Counted from the first letter of the stretch, positions 56,569 to 64,000 are shown. The stretch is 64,000 nt of DNA from an uncultured candidate division WPS-2 bacterium (GCA_937927945.1 CALEYW010000014.1:31977-95976); one strand, 5' to 3'. Numbers and translations are program-made. Notes: generated by a model from the sequence alone, not told the origin.

Positions 56569-59500
56569 AAGAAGCGCCGAGCAGGATGCTCGTGCCGATC
56601 CCGAACCCGCCCAAGAAGCCGGTCGTCGGCAACGCGTTCGACGTCAGCAGCACGGCGCCGATTCAGGCGCTGATGGCACTGGCGCGCGAGTGGGGTCCGA
56701 TCTTCCAGCTCGACATGATGGGCAAACCGTTTGCCGTCGTCTCGGGCTTCGAGCTGGCCGACGAGCTGTTCGACGAGCACCGCTTCGACAAGTCGGTGCG
56801 GGGTGCGCTGCGCAACGCCCGCGCGATCGCCGGCGACGGGCTCTTCACCGCCTACACCACCGAACCGAACTGGTCGAAAGCCCACAACATCCTGCTGCCG
56901 AACTTCGGCGACCGCGCGATGCAGGGCTATCACCCGATGATGCTCGACGTCGCCGAGCAGATGATGCTCAAGTGGGGCCGCCTCAACCCCGACGACGAGG
57001 TCGACGTCGTCCACGACATGACCGCGATGACGCTCGACACGATCGGGCTGTGCGGCTTCGGCTACCGCTTGAACTCGTTCTACCGCAAGGACAACCATCC
57101 GTTCGTCGACGCGATGGTCGACGCGCTCGAAATCGCGATGAGCCAGCGCGGCTTGCCGCTGGAAGATCTGTTCACGCGCGGCCGCCAGCAGCGGCTCGCC
57201 TCCGACGCCGACTTCATGAACGGCATCGTCGACCGCATCATCCGCGAGCGCAAGGAAGAGCGCGCCGCGGGCGATCCGTCGCAGAAGACCGACCTGCTCG
57301 ACTACATGCTCGCCGGCGTCGACCGCAAGACCGGCGAACGGCTCGACGATACGAATATCCGCTATCAGATCATCACGTTCCTGATCGCCGGGCACGAGAC
57401 GACCAGCGGCATGCTCTCGTTCACGATGTACTACCTGCTCAACAATCCCGACGTCCTCGCCCGCGCGTACGACGAGGTCGACCGCGTGTTCGGGACCGAT
57501 CCGTCGGTCAAGCCGACGGTGAAGCAGGTCAACCAGCTCGTGTACGTCCAGCAGATCCTCAAGGAGTCGCTGCGGCTGTGGCCGACGGCGCCCGCCCTCG
57601 CGCTGCTGCCGTACAAAGACGAAGTGATCGGCGGGAAGTACGCACTCAAAGCGCGCTCGCAAGTGCTCGTGCTGCTGCCGGTTCTCCATCGCGACAAGAG
57701 CGTGTGGGGCGAACGCGCCGACGTCTTCGATCCCGACAACTTTTCGCCGGAAAACGAGAAGAAGCGGCCGGTCAACGCGTACAAGCCGTTCGGCAACGGA
57801 CAGCGCGCGTGCATCGGACGCCAGTTCGCGATGCAGGAGGCGACGCTCGTCATCGGGATGATGCTGCAGCGCTTCCGCCTGATCGATCACGAGCGCTACA
57901 CGCTGCGACTCAAAGAGACGCTGACCATCAAGCCCGAGAGGCTGAAGATCAAGCTGCGCCCGCGACCGCACCCGCCGGCCGCCGCGATCGCCGTCGCACC
58001 GTCGCGCGCGCAAGGGAACGGCGCGGCGCCGGTCGTCGCCCCGCCCACCAGCGTTCCGACGCACGCCACGCCGCTGCTCGTGCTGTTCGGCTCGAACCTC
58101 GGAACGTCCGAAGACGCCGCACGACAAGTCGCCGACGCCGCGGCCGCGCAAGGGTTCGTGGTGACGATCGGCTGGCTCGACGACTACGTCGCGAAGTTGC
58201 CGACCGAGGGCGGCGTGCTGATCGTGTGCGCGTCGTACAACGGCGCGCCGCCGGACAACGCCGCCGGCTTCTACAAATGGCTGCAGGACGGCCTCGCGCC
58301 GAACGCGCTTGCGGGCGTGCGGTTCACGGTGTTCGGCTGCGGCAACACCAACTGGGCCTCGACGTACCAATCCGTGCCGCGCTTCCTCGACGAGAAGCTG
58401 GCGGAGTTCGGCGCGGAGCGGTTGTTCGCGCGCGGCGAAGGCGACGCGCGCGACGATCTCGACGGAGCGTTCCGGGCCTGGCGCTTCGCGCTGTGGCAGG
58501 CCGCCGCGAAAGAGCTCGGCGTCGCGATCGACCTGCAAGCCGAAACCGAGAACCGTCCGAAGTACACGGTGGAGCTGGTCGCCGGACCGCAGGCGAACCC
58601 GCTCGCCGCGACGCACGGCGCGACCGCGCTCCGCGTGCTCGTCAACCGCGAGCTGCAGACGGCCGACGTGCGTTCGACCCGTCATATCGAGCTCGCCGTT
58701 CCCGACGGCGCGACGTATCGCGTCGGCGATCACCTCGGCGTCGTGGCGGAGAATCCGCCGGCGGTCGTGGCGCGCGCGATGCAGCGGTTCGGTTTCCCGC
58801 CCGACGCGTACGTGCGTCTCGCCGCCGCCGGACCGCGCGCGACGGCGCTGCCGATCGACGAACCGATCGCGGTGGAACGCCTGCTCGCGCGGTTCGTCGA
58901 GCTGCAAGTCCCCGCGACCCGCAAGCACGTCGAGCTGCTCTCGGAGAACACGCGCTGCCCGAGCACGAAGCCGCGGCTGCAAGCGCTCGCGGTGGACGAC
59001 GGCGAGGCGAGCCTCTACAAGACCGAGATCAAAGCCAAACGCCGTTCGGTGCTCGATCTGCTCGAAGAGTTTCCGGCGGTCGAGCTGCCGTTCGAGGCGT
59101 ATCTCGCGATGTTGCCGACGATGACGCCGCGATACTATTCGATCTCGTCGTCGCCGCTCGTCGCGGCCGACCGCTGCAGCATCACCGTCGGCGTCGTGAG
59201 CGACGCCGCGTGGTCGGGGATCGGAACGTACGAAGGCGTCGCGTCGACGTACTTGCGGCGTCACGACGACGGCGTCGCCGTCGACGCGTTCGTGAAGGAT
59301 TCGAAGAGCGGGTTCCGGCTGCCGGACGATCCGGTGCGTCCGCTCATCATGATCGGTCCGGGCACCGGGATCGCGCCGTTCCGCGGCTTCCTTCAGGAGC
59401 GCCGCGTGCGCAAGCAGGGCGGAGCGCAGCTCGGGCCAGCGCGGCTGTACTTCGGATGCCGCCGGCCCGACGAAGACTTTCTGTACCGCGAGGAACTCGA

Positions 59501-59798
59501 AGGCTACGCCGCCGCGGGGATCGTGGAACTGCACGTCGCGTTCTCGCGGGTCGATCCGGCGAAGCGCTACGTGCAGCACCTGATCGCCGAGCAGGGCGAC
59601 GCGCTCTGGCCGCTGCTCGAAACCGGCGCGATCGTGTACGTGTGCGGCGACGGCAGCCGCATGGAACCCGACGTGCGGGAAGCATTTCGCGCGCTCCACC
59701 AGCGCAAGACCGGCAGCACCCCGGAAGCCGCCAACGCCTGGCTCGACGACCTCACCGCCACGAACCGCTACGTCCTCGACGTCTGGGCATCGACGTAG
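56565..59798 (+). CDS. Self-sufficient cytochrome P450/NADPH-P450 reductase (CYP102 family)
   Basis: A 1077-residue fusion like P450 BM3. The heme domain (about 1-465) has the oxygen-binding I-helix AGHETTSG at about 275, KESLRLWP (ExxR) and the heme-ligand loop FGNGQRACIG with Cys416. A Pro/Ala linker leads to the FMN domain (LFGSNLGTSEDAARQVAD at about 505, FGCGNTNWASTYQ). The FAD/NADPH domain follows (RYYSISSSPLVAADRCSITV, GPGTGIAPFRGFLQERR, YVCGDGSRMEPDV). Such enzymes hydroxylate fatty acids near the chain end using NADPH and O2. The start overlaps the WS/DGAT stop. Confidence 0.95.
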   Translation: MKEAPSRMLVPIPNPPKKPVVGNAFDVSSTAPIQALMALAREWGPIFQLDMMGKPFAVVSGFELADELFDEHRFDKSVRGALRNARAIAGDGLFTAYTTEPNWSKAHNILLPNFGDRAMQGYHPMMLDVAEQMMLKWGRLNPDDEVDVVHDMTAMTLDTIGLCGFGYRLNSFYRKDNHPFVDAMVDALEIAMSQRGLPLEDLFTRGRQQRLASDADFMNGIVDRIIRERKEERAAGDPSQKTDLLDYMLAGVDRKTGERLDDTNIRYQIITFLIAGHETTSGMLSFTMYYLLNNPDVLARAYDEVDRVFGTDPSVKPTVKQVNQLVYVQQILKESLRLWPTAPALALLPYKDEVIGGKYALKARSQVLVLLPVLHRDKSVWGERADVFDPDNFSPENEKKRPVNAYKPFGNGQRACIGRQFAMQEATLVIGMMLQRFRLIDHERYTLRLKETLTIKPERLKIKLRPRPHPPAAAIAVAPSRAQGNGAAPVVAPPTSVPTHATPLLVLFGSNLGTSEDAARQVADAAAAQGFVVTIGWLDDYVAKLPTEGGVLIVCASYNGAPPDNAAGFYKWLQDGLAPNALAGVRFTVFGCGNTNWASTYQSVPRFLDEKLAEFGAERLFARGEGDARDDLDGAFRAWRFALWQAAAKELGVAIDLQAETENRPKYTVELVAGPQANPLAATHGATALRVLVNRELQTADVRSTRHIELAVPDGATYRVGDHLGVVAENPPAVVARAMQRFGFPPDAYVRLAAAGPRATALPIDEPIAVERLLARFVELQVPATRKHVELLSENTRCPSTKPRLQALAVDDGEASLYKTEIKAKRRSVLDLLEEFPAVELPFEAYLAMLPTMTPRYYSISSSPLVAADRCSITVGVVSDAAWSGIGTYEGVASTYLRRHDDGVAVDAFVKDSKSGFRLPDDPVRPLIMIGPGTGIAPFRGFLQERRVRKQGGAQLGPARLYFGCRRPDEDFLYREELEGYAAAGIVELHVAFSRVDPAKRYVQHLIAEQGDALWPLLETGAIVYVCGDGSRMEPDVREAFRALHQRKTGSTPEAANAWLDDLTATNRYVLDVWAST

Positions 59799-59811
59799 CC
59801 GTTGACGTGAC

Positions 59812-60594
59812 GTGATCAACGCGCTGTATGCCATTCCGGCCTGGCTGCTGTTGTGCTTCGCGTGCGCGGTTGCGGTGGCGGTCGCGGTCGGCGGTCAGAC
59901 GTGGGTCCACCGCCGGTTCAGTATGGTCGACTTCATCCAGCACAACGAAGTCGGCGGCTTCACGATCGCCGTCGTGGGGACGCTCTACGCCGTGATCGTC
60001 GCGTTCGTGGTGGCGATCGTCTGGCAAGAGTACGACGCGAGCCAGACGCGGGTCGGAATCGAAGCGGCGGCCGGGGCGACGGTCTGGCACACGGCGGCCG
60101 GGCTGCCCGGGCCGCTCGGGGTACGGACGCGGGCTCGAATGGTCGCGTTCGCGCGAACCATGTTGAGCGACGAATGGCCGCAGATGCGGCACGGCGGCGA
60201 GAGCCTTCGCGGCGAGGCGCTCGTCGTCGGCGCCCTCGACGATCTCGCGCGATTCCGTCCGCGCAACCTGGGCGAGGCCAACGTCCAGGCGCAGCTGCTG
60301 GACCGGGTGGAAGCCCTCCACGACGCACGTCACCAACGGCTGCAAGACAACGCGAGCGGGGTCTCGTGGTTCGAGTGGCTGGTGTTGATCGCGGGTGCGG
60401 CCGTCGTGATCGGTTTCTGCTACCTGTTCGGCTTGCAGAGCCAGCGCGTGCATCAGTTGATGACGGCCGCGCTCGCCGGCGTGATCGCGCTCGTGTGCGT
60501 GCTGATTTTCGAGCTCGACTACCCGTTCCGCGGCGATCTGGCGATCTCGCCCGAGCCCTGGCGCACGTTCCTGCGCAGCATCGGCGCGTTGTAG
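59812..60594 (+). CDS. DUF4239-type membrane protein
   Basis: A 260-residue protein with two N-terminal membrane helices (AIPAWLLLCFACAVAVAVAV, VVGTLYAVIVAFVVAIVWQE) and two C-terminal ones (LVLIAGAAVVIGFCYLFGL, LAGVIALVCVLIFELDYPF), around a soluble helical middle. The motif HNEVGGFTIAVVGTLYAVI is typical of the DUF4239 (bestrophin-like) family, and ELDYPFRGD near the C-terminus is its usual ending. The GTG at 59812 follows the P450 stop by 13 bases, so it may be a downstream operon member. Channel activity has been suggested for relatives but is not shown for this group. Confidence 0.8.
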   Translation: MINALYAIPAWLLLCFACAVAVAVAVGGQTWVHRRFSMVDFIQHNEVGGFTIAVVGTLYAVIVAFVVAIVWQEYDASQTRVGIEAAAGATVWHTAAGLPGPLGVRTRARMVAFARTMLSDEWPQMRHGGESLRGEALVVGALDDLARFRPRNLGEANVQAQLLDRVEALHDARHQRLQDNASGVSWFEWLVLIAGAAVVIGFCYLFGLQSQRVHQLMTAALAGVIALVCVLIFELDYPFRGDLAISPEPWRTFLRSIGAL

Positions 60595-60623
60595 GCCGCT
60601 CGGATCCCACTCCGTCGTTTTAG

Positions 60624-60648
60624 GGCGCCTCGACGAGCTCGGGGCGGC
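60624..60648 (+). repeat. Dispersed hairpin repeat, diverged copy
   Basis: Matches the consensus of the repeat family with four differences out of 25 and retains the CTCGACGAGCTCGGGG core. It lies between the DUF4239 gene and the AraC relic, and is followed by a second GGGGGTGACG segment. Confidence 0.5.
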
Positions 60649-60661
60649 GTTGGGGGTGACG

Positions 60662-60835
60662 TTAGGTGCGGCGGTAGATGCCGGGGGGCTGGCCGATGAT
60701 GCGTTTGAAGGCTTTGCTGAAGGCGTGAGGCGACGTGCGTGCGAATCGCCTGAATGAACAAGATGTCCGCGAGCCGGCTGATGACGACGCCCGATCCCAA
60801 GCCGCGTTCCGCCGTCTCGAGCGCCAGCCCGAAGT
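60662..60835 (-). pseudogene. AraC-family regulator relic with internal deletion and frameshift
   Basis: One frame reads ETAERGLGSGVVISRLADIL and FIQAIRTHVA, the end of the cupin-type sensor domain of AraC regulators (SRLADILFIQALRxH). Another frame resumes with SPHAFSKAFKRIIGQPPGIY and RRT then stop, the last helix-turn-helix of the family. The intervening first helix-turn-helix and linker, roughly 80-100 residues, are gone. The N-terminal part is cut off at about 60835, where NTF2-like sequence of opposite orientation begins. It is non-functional. Confidence 0.65.
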
Positions 60836-60837
60836 TG

Positions 60838-61113
60838 TGGGCGCCTGAGAATGCTCACTACGCGCGGACGTTAGAGGCCCGTGGGTATGCCGCACTCGAG
60901 ACGCGGATTACGGGATCACACGAAAAGAACGTCCGCGACGGCGGTTACCTTTTTCGGGCGGCAGCCGGAGCGCAGTCGCTGCGCGATGTCGTCACGTTTC
61001 GGTGGGAGATGGTTCCCGTCGCCGGCGGGGACGTCGAAGCGAGCGGCTTTGAGTTTCTGGTACTCGACGGCGACGGACGGATTCTGAGCGACTATCAATT
61101 CATCGAGTCGTAG
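60838..61113 (+). pseudogene. NTF2/SnoaL-like protein, probably N-terminally truncated
   Basis: From Trp at 60838 (WAPENAHYARTLEARGYAAL) the frame reads as an NTF2-fold domain, with ITGSHEKNVRDGGYLFRAAA, VVTFRWEMVPVAGG and FEFLVLDGDGRILSDYQFI. The upstream part of the open frame (from an ATG at 60754) is antisense to the AraC relic and has no family character. The conserved domain therefore lacks about 20-30 N-terminal residues. It might still be expressed as a hybrid protein, but I read it as truncated. Function of relatives is varied (isomerases, ligand binding). Confidence 0.6.
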
Positions 61114-61154
61114 TTCGTCTTTTCCGGCGGAACGCTCGCGAACAAGCGCCGGCG

Positions 61155-61625
61155 TCAACGAGTCGGTGGCGCAGTGTTCCCGATGAGCAGGCGGATTCGC
61201 CAATCGCCGCCGTCCCTTGTGAGCACCTTCGCAAAGTTGCCGCTCTGTTGTTTTCCGTCGTTCGGACCCGACCCGCTATAGGTGTATTCTCCAAGAATCC
61301 ACGCGACGTCACCTACCCCGTGCGCTTGTAACACGGTCGTGGTGATCTTGGGCCAGCCCGCCTTTATCCGGGCTGCAACGGCGCCTGTAATCGCCGGCGC
61401 TCCGGACAGTACTCCGGTCGAAGCCGCAAACGTTCCATCCGGCGCGAACAAGGCTCCGACGCCAGCTGCATTCCCCGCGTTGTAGCTGGTCATCCACTTG
61501 TTCTCGATGCTATTGCCGACTTGCGTCGCGTCCTGCTGTGACATCGCAGTCCCTTGCCCGAACACCGGCGCAGCGGCAAGGCCGACGCCAACGAACGTCA
61601 ACGGGATCCAGAACCCTCTTGTCAT
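61155..61625 (-). CDS. Exported NTF2-like (SgcJ/EcaC/DUF4440) protein
   Basis: A 156-residue protein with a signal peptide (MTRGFWIPLTFVGVGLAAAP, then VFGQG) and a following NTF2-type domain. Visible segments are WMTSYNAGNAAGVGALFAPD, GTFAASTGVLSGAPAITGAV, DVAWILGEYTYSGSGPND and FAKVLTRDGGDWRIRLLIGN, as in SgcJ/EcaC-family proteins. The ATG at 61625 has GGGAGG five bases upstream, which decides it over an ATG at 61658. Relatives are often small secreted ligand-binding or enzyme-like proteins of unknown role. Confidence 0.85.
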   Translation of the reverse strand: MTRGFWIPLTFVGVGLAAAPVFGQGTAMSQQDATQVGNSIENKWMTSYNAGNAAGVGALFAPDGTFAASTGVLSGAPAITGAVAARIKAGWPKITTTVLQAHGVGDVAWILGEYTYSGSGPNDGKQQSGNFAKVLTRDGGDWRIRLLIGNTAPPTR

Positions 61626-61958
61626 GATGCCTCCCTTGAGCAGACTTGTGCGTGGCACGCTGATCGAGGCAACCCAATCGAGGCGACCCTACGAAAGTAT
61701 GGGCAGTTGTCGCACTCCAAGGGAAGCCTAGCACTTCGTCCGTGACCTGCAAAGGAGCAAGCGCGGGACATCGTGTCGCGGTGATCGCGTCAGCATCGAC
61801 TACCTGATTCCGGAACGCGCCTTCCGCCGGCAGCCGAACCGTTGCCGCCCGCTGCCTACCGCCTGCACGCGCGCGTTTTTGGCGGTCAGCGCCGGCTGGG
61901 TCCCGCTAATGAAGCGTGGCCGACGCTTACGAGCGCGCACCGCCTAGCGGTTTCGCTA
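61626..61958. other. Stretch without a recognisable gene
   Basis: About 330 bases between the start of the exported NTF2-like gene and the LuxR relic. It should hold the promoter of the former. The + frame from 61842 leads into the LuxR relic but its first 35 or so codons have no family pattern. I see no hairpin or RNA gene. Confidence 0.5.
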
Positions 61959-62051
61959 CGCCGTATACGAATTCACGTTCGCTCGATCTTTGACAAGCTC
62001 GGTGTCAATTCGCACGTACAGCTTACTCGCGTGATGATTCGGAATCCGTAA
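61959..62051 (+). pseudogene. LuxR-type regulator relic (C-terminal helix-turn-helix)
   Basis: The last 30 codons of an open frame read RRIRIHVRSIFDKLGVNSHV, then QLTRVMIRNP and a TAA, the recognition helix and following segment of LuxR/GerE domains (xTVRTHVRSIFDKLGVNSRxQL). The first half of the helix-turn-helix and any sensor domain are absent. It is a C-terminal fragment and not a functional gene. Confidence 0.65.
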
Positions 62052-62160
62052 CACAAGTTCGGGACTTCCCTCTTCACCGCGACGATCACCGCGACGACAC
62101 CGCCGCCCGGTAAGCAGACCGTCTTCGTCCACCCGAGCGACGTCCATTATATACCGGCCG

Positions 62161-62274
62161 GTGCATCGCGAGCGTCTGCACATCGATCGCGACTTCCCGT
62201 TCACGGAAACGCCGCAGCCGTACGAACACTACGAAGCGAGCCAGCATTTCGGCAAAATCGTCATCGCCGAATGA
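62161..62274 (+). pseudogene. Medium-chain (zinc-type) dehydrogenase relic, C-terminal end
   Basis: In frame with the TGA at 62272, 37 codons read HIDRDFPFTETPQPYEHYEA then SQHFGKIVIAE, the last part of quinone-oxidoreductase/alcohol-dehydrogenase proteins (xIDRxFPFxxxxxAxxxxxxxxxxGKIVI). Upstream, another frame carries TVFVHPSDVHYIPAG, which may be an earlier segment of the same gene after a frameshift. The nucleotide-binding and zinc-binding parts are missing. It is one of several relics in this stretch. Confidence 0.6.
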
Positions 62275-62313
62275 GCGTGCATCTCCGGCGGCCATTGCCG
62301 GGTATGGAGCTTC

Positions 62314-63201
62314 GTGAAGAATGGCCTTGCCTTCGCTATCGTCGACGTCTTCGCCGATGCGCCGCTTCAGGGAAATCCGCTCGCTGTCGTAGCGAATGGT
62401 GATGCATTGCCGGTCGAGGTCATGCATCGCATCGCTGCCGAGTTCGGGTTTTCCGAAACGACGTTTATCGTGCAGCCGCGCGACGAGTCCGCTACCTGGC
62501 GTTTGCGTTCGTTCACGCCGACCGGCGCCGAGGTGGTGGGGGCGGGTCACAACGCGCTGGGTGCATGGTGGTGGCTAGCCGACTCGGGGCGCCTTGCTCT
62601 CACCGATGGCGTAAACGGCTTCGCTCAGGAACTTGGGGAGCGCGTGCTTCCGCTGCAAATCAGGGTTGAATACAGTTCGCCGCGGCGCGTGACGATGGAA
62701 CAGTCCGCGCCCATTTTCGGCGCGATCCCCGAGGATCGACGACCTCTTGCTGAAGGACTCGGCTTGGACGAAGGCGAGCTCCAGCTCGATCTTCCGGCGC
62801 AGACCGTGTCCACCGGCGTGCCGCATCTGCTCGTTCCGGCGGCAAGCCGTGCCGCCGTGGACCGCGCCGTCCCCGACGCATCTTCGCTGCGCGAAATTCT
62901 CAAAGCGCACGGTGCGCAAGGCTGTTATCTCTTCTCCTGCGATCCGCATACCGTCCAGCACGACGCCTACGCGCGATTCTTCAATCCAACGGTCGGCATC
63001 AAAGAAGATCCGGCTACCGGCAGCGCCGCAGGCCCGCTCGCCGCATACCTGCGAAAGTATCGGAGCGCCGGCGCCGACGTCACGATCGAGCAAGGTCATG
63101 CCATGGGGCGCCCGAGCACGCTTCACGTTCGGGTCGACGGAGACCGAGTTGAAATCTCCGGCGCCGCGGTCGTCGTCGCCGAAGGCCGTCTCTCGGTCTA
63201 G
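62314..63201 (+). CDS. PhzF-family isomerase-like protein (copy 2)
   Basis: A 295-residue PhzF-fold protein, related to but clearly different from the one at 12580-13431. Family motifs are LQGNPLAVV near the N-terminus, the catalytic-Glu site FSETTF, GAGHNALGAW and EDPATGSAAGPLAAYL in the second half. The substrate is unknown and no phenazine genes are present. The start is a GTG at 62314 (VKNGLAFAIVDVFAD). It is followed 8 bases later by a VOC-type gene, probably co-transcribed. The region just upstream holds gene relics only. Confidence 0.88.
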   Translation: MKNGLAFAIVDVFADAPLQGNPLAVVANGDALPVEVMHRIAAEFGFSETTFIVQPRDESATWRLRSFTPTGAEVVGAGHNALGAWWWLADSGRLALTDGVNGFAQELGERVLPLQIRVEYSSPRRVTMEQSAPIFGAIPEDRRPLAEGLGLDEGELQLDLPAQTVSTGVPHLLVPAASRAAVDRAVPDASSLREILKAHGAQGCYLFSCDPHTVQHDAYARFFNPTVGIKEDPATGSAAGPLAAYLRKYRSAGADVTIEQGHAMGRPSTLHVRVDGDRVEISGAAVVVAEGRLSV

Positions 63202-63209
63202 AGGTGAAT

Positions 63210-63611
63210 ATGATGATCAAAGCGCTTGACCACATCGTCCTAGAGGTTGCCGACGTTCAACGATCCATCGACTTCTATGCTGGACTAGGAATGGAGCCGG
63301 AACGTTTCGACGAGTATCGACGAGGTGAGGTGAAGTTTCCGTCGCTGCGGATCAGCGCAGACACGTTGATCGACGTGTTTCCGCCGCAGATGCACGATCG
63401 TCCGAAAGGCGACGGGCACAACCTTCACCATTTCGCGCTCGTCACCGACTTGCCGATCTCGGAAATACGCGCGGCGCTCAAGCGGCTCTCGATAGCGATC
63501 GAGCAAGAAGCCGATCACAATTTCGGCGCTCGCGGTTTGGCGAATTCCGTGTACGTTCGGGATCCCGACGGAAACCGCGTCGAGATCCGCACCTACGCAG
63601 CGGCCTCTTAG
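63210..63611 (+). CDS. VOC/glyoxalase-family protein
   Basis: A 133-residue vicinal-oxygen-chelate protein. It opens IKALDHIVLEVADVQRSIDF, includes LHHFALVTDLPISEIRAAL and ends VYVRDPDGNRVEIRTY, all typical of the fold with His and Glu metal ligands. Its length and layout resemble small dioxygenase- or lyase-like VOC proteins. The ATG at 63210 or 63213 could start it; a GTG at 63204 is also in frame; GAGGTGA just upstream favours one of the two ATGs. Co-transcription with the PhzF gene is likely. Confidence 0.87.
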   Translation: MMIKALDHIVLEVADVQRSIDFYAGLGMEPERFDEYRRGEVKFPSLRISADTLIDVFPPQMHDRPKGDGHNLHHFALVTDLPISEIRAALKRLSIAIEQEADHNFGARGLANSVYVRDPDGNRVEIRTYAAAS

Positions 63612-63635
63612 GCGCCTCGTCACGGCGAGCCCTAT

Positions 63636-63660
63636 GTCACGGCGAGCTTGTTGAGCCGCC
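63636..63660 (-). repeat. Dispersed hairpin repeat, copy with compensatory changes
   Basis: Relative to the copy at 36025-36049, the left stem changes CCC to GGC and the right stem changes GGGG to CCG-type bases, so pairing is preserved while sequence differs. A partial extra copy (CGTCACGGCGAGCCC) lies just upstream at about 63618-63632. Confidence 0.55.
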
Positions 63661-63751
63661 CTCGCTCGCGCGCCGTGCGCTGAGGCTTCGGGCGCAGTCC
63701 GCCGATCTGGATGGCCCGCGGTGCGGTGCGCCAAGCGGGCCACCGCTTGAC

Positions 63752-63776
63752 GGCCCCTCGACAAGCTCGGGGTGAC
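63752..63776 (+). repeat. Dispersed 25-bp hairpin repeat, reference copy
   Basis: Reads GGCCCCTCGACAAGCTCGG followed by GGTGAC; the exact reverse complement is at 36025-36049. It lies between the VOC gene and the phasin-like promoter. Confidence 0.8.
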
Positions 63777-63790
63777 ATTGGGAGGAGTGC

Positions 63791-63821
63791 TTGACAAGTC
63801 CAGCATGTTGCTTGGTATACT
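63791..63821 (+). promoter_or_regulatory. Sigma-70-type promoter candidate of the phasin-like gene
   Basis: TTGACA at 63791-63796 and TATACT at 63816-63821 are near-perfect -35 and -10 hexamers with a 19-base spacer, slightly longer than optimal. The start codon is 43 bases downstream. It is one of the best matches to a housekeeping promoter in this high-GC window. Confidence 0.6.
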
Positions 63822-63864
63822 TAGCACACCCCCTCCGACCCGCGCTCAGCGCAGGACCCCCACC

Positions 63865-64000
63865 GTGAACAACACCGTCTTCACCGACACGATCGAGAAG
63901 CTCCAGAACCAGGGCCTCGAGACCCTCAAACAGGCCCAGGCCGCGCAGATCGCCGCCGTCAACTCGGTTCGCGACCTCGTCAACAACGCGACCAGCAAGA
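63865..64000 (+). CDS. Phasin-like protein (N-terminal part)
   Basis: Forty-five codons from a GTG, cut by the window end. The sequence TDTIEKLQNQGLETLKQAQA, then AQIAAVNSVRDLVNN, is a continuous amphipathic helix rich in Gln, Ala and Leu, as in phasins and other polyhydroxyalkanoate-granule surface proteins or apolipoprotein-like helical proteins. AGGA lies about 10 bases before the GTG, and a strong promoter sits upstream. Phasin identity is tentative because only the start is visible. Confidence 0.6.
   Translation, partial: MNNTVFTDTIEKLQNQGLETLKQAQAAQIAAVNSVRDLVNNATSK

Noticed and set aside
53770..59834. Long minus-strand open frames of 911 and 1094 codons.
   Set aside because: They lie opposite the AlgX-like/WS-DGAT and P450 genes, have Arg/His-rich composition, and show no recognisable motif.
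1..64000. CRISPR arrays, insertion sequences, prophage or rRNA/tRNA genes.
   Set aside because: No regularly spaced repeats, transposase or phage structural motifs, and no RNA gene pattern was seen on either strand.

Overview
The window is 64 kb of very GC-rich DNA (mostly G or C at third codon positions) from a free-living, probably aerobic, chemoheterotrophic bacterium. It has no rRNA or tRNA to place it. The gene mix fits a soil bacterium: a quinoprotein dehydrogenase, a large-subunit catalase, a CYP102 fusion, a wax-ester/DGAT enzyme and an E2-E1 fused 2-oxoglutarate dehydrogenase. Eremiobacterota/Vulcanimicrobiota (WPS-2) or a relative is my guess from general flavour only. Genes are short, tightly packed metabolic units, many joined by ATGA/GTGA overlaps. 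There is no prophage, transposase or CRISPR array.

Layout. 1-4.2 kb: the end of pntB, a hypothetical gene, two coupled paralogous metallophosphoesterases and a VOC protein. 4.2-9.2 kb: a peptide-type binding lipoprotein faces an Lrp/AsnC regulator coupled to 3,5-diaminohexanoate dehydrogenase and lysine 2,3-aminomutase, a partial lysine-fermentation route. 9.2-16.1 kb: dienelactone hydrolase, aldehyde dehydrogenase, mscL, LOG, a PhzF protein divergent from a frameshifted MocR/PdxR-type regulator with a strong palindromic operator, and mgsA. 16-26.3 kb: a secreted protein, a MetE-like enzyme, katE, a formyltransferase, pyrophosphatase, a cytochrome c-PQQ dehydrogenase, an SDR and an ECF sigma factor with a SnoaL-like tail. 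26.3-33 kb: gcl with a 2-keto-3-deoxyarabinonate dehydratase-like gene, a ketopantoate reductase-like gene, an MFS transporter and a YahK-type alcohol dehydrogenase. 33-42.2 kb: MATE pump, HxlR regulator, gene relics, a sodium:solute symporter, Fic protein, aldo/keto reductase, and an O-methyltransferase next to a ferritin-like di-iron protein.

42.2-46.3 kb is an island of visibly lower GC. It holds two divergent two-gene modules: an unrecognised cytosolic protein coupled to a four-helix membrane protein, and an AAA ATPase next to a small TOPRIM/DUF4276-like protein. The architecture resembles phage-defence systems and this is the best place in the window for something undescribed. 46.3-60.6 kb: the 1370-residue 2-oxoglutarate dehydrogenase fusion, a LysR regulator, a cupredoxin, an AlgI/AlgX-like acetylation pair, a WS/DGAT coupled to a self-sufficient P450, and a DUF4239 membrane protein. 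60.6-62.3 kb is a graveyard of relics (AraC, NTF2-like, LuxR, alcohol dehydrogenase). The window ends with a second PhzF protein, a VOC protein and the start of a phasin-like gene.

Two themes recur. First, many genes survive only as end fragments or with internal deletions while their neighbours are intact and sometimes still overlap the relic's start or stop. Second, a roughly 25-bp hairpin repeat occurs at least five times, once inside a coding sequence and once supplying a stop codon.
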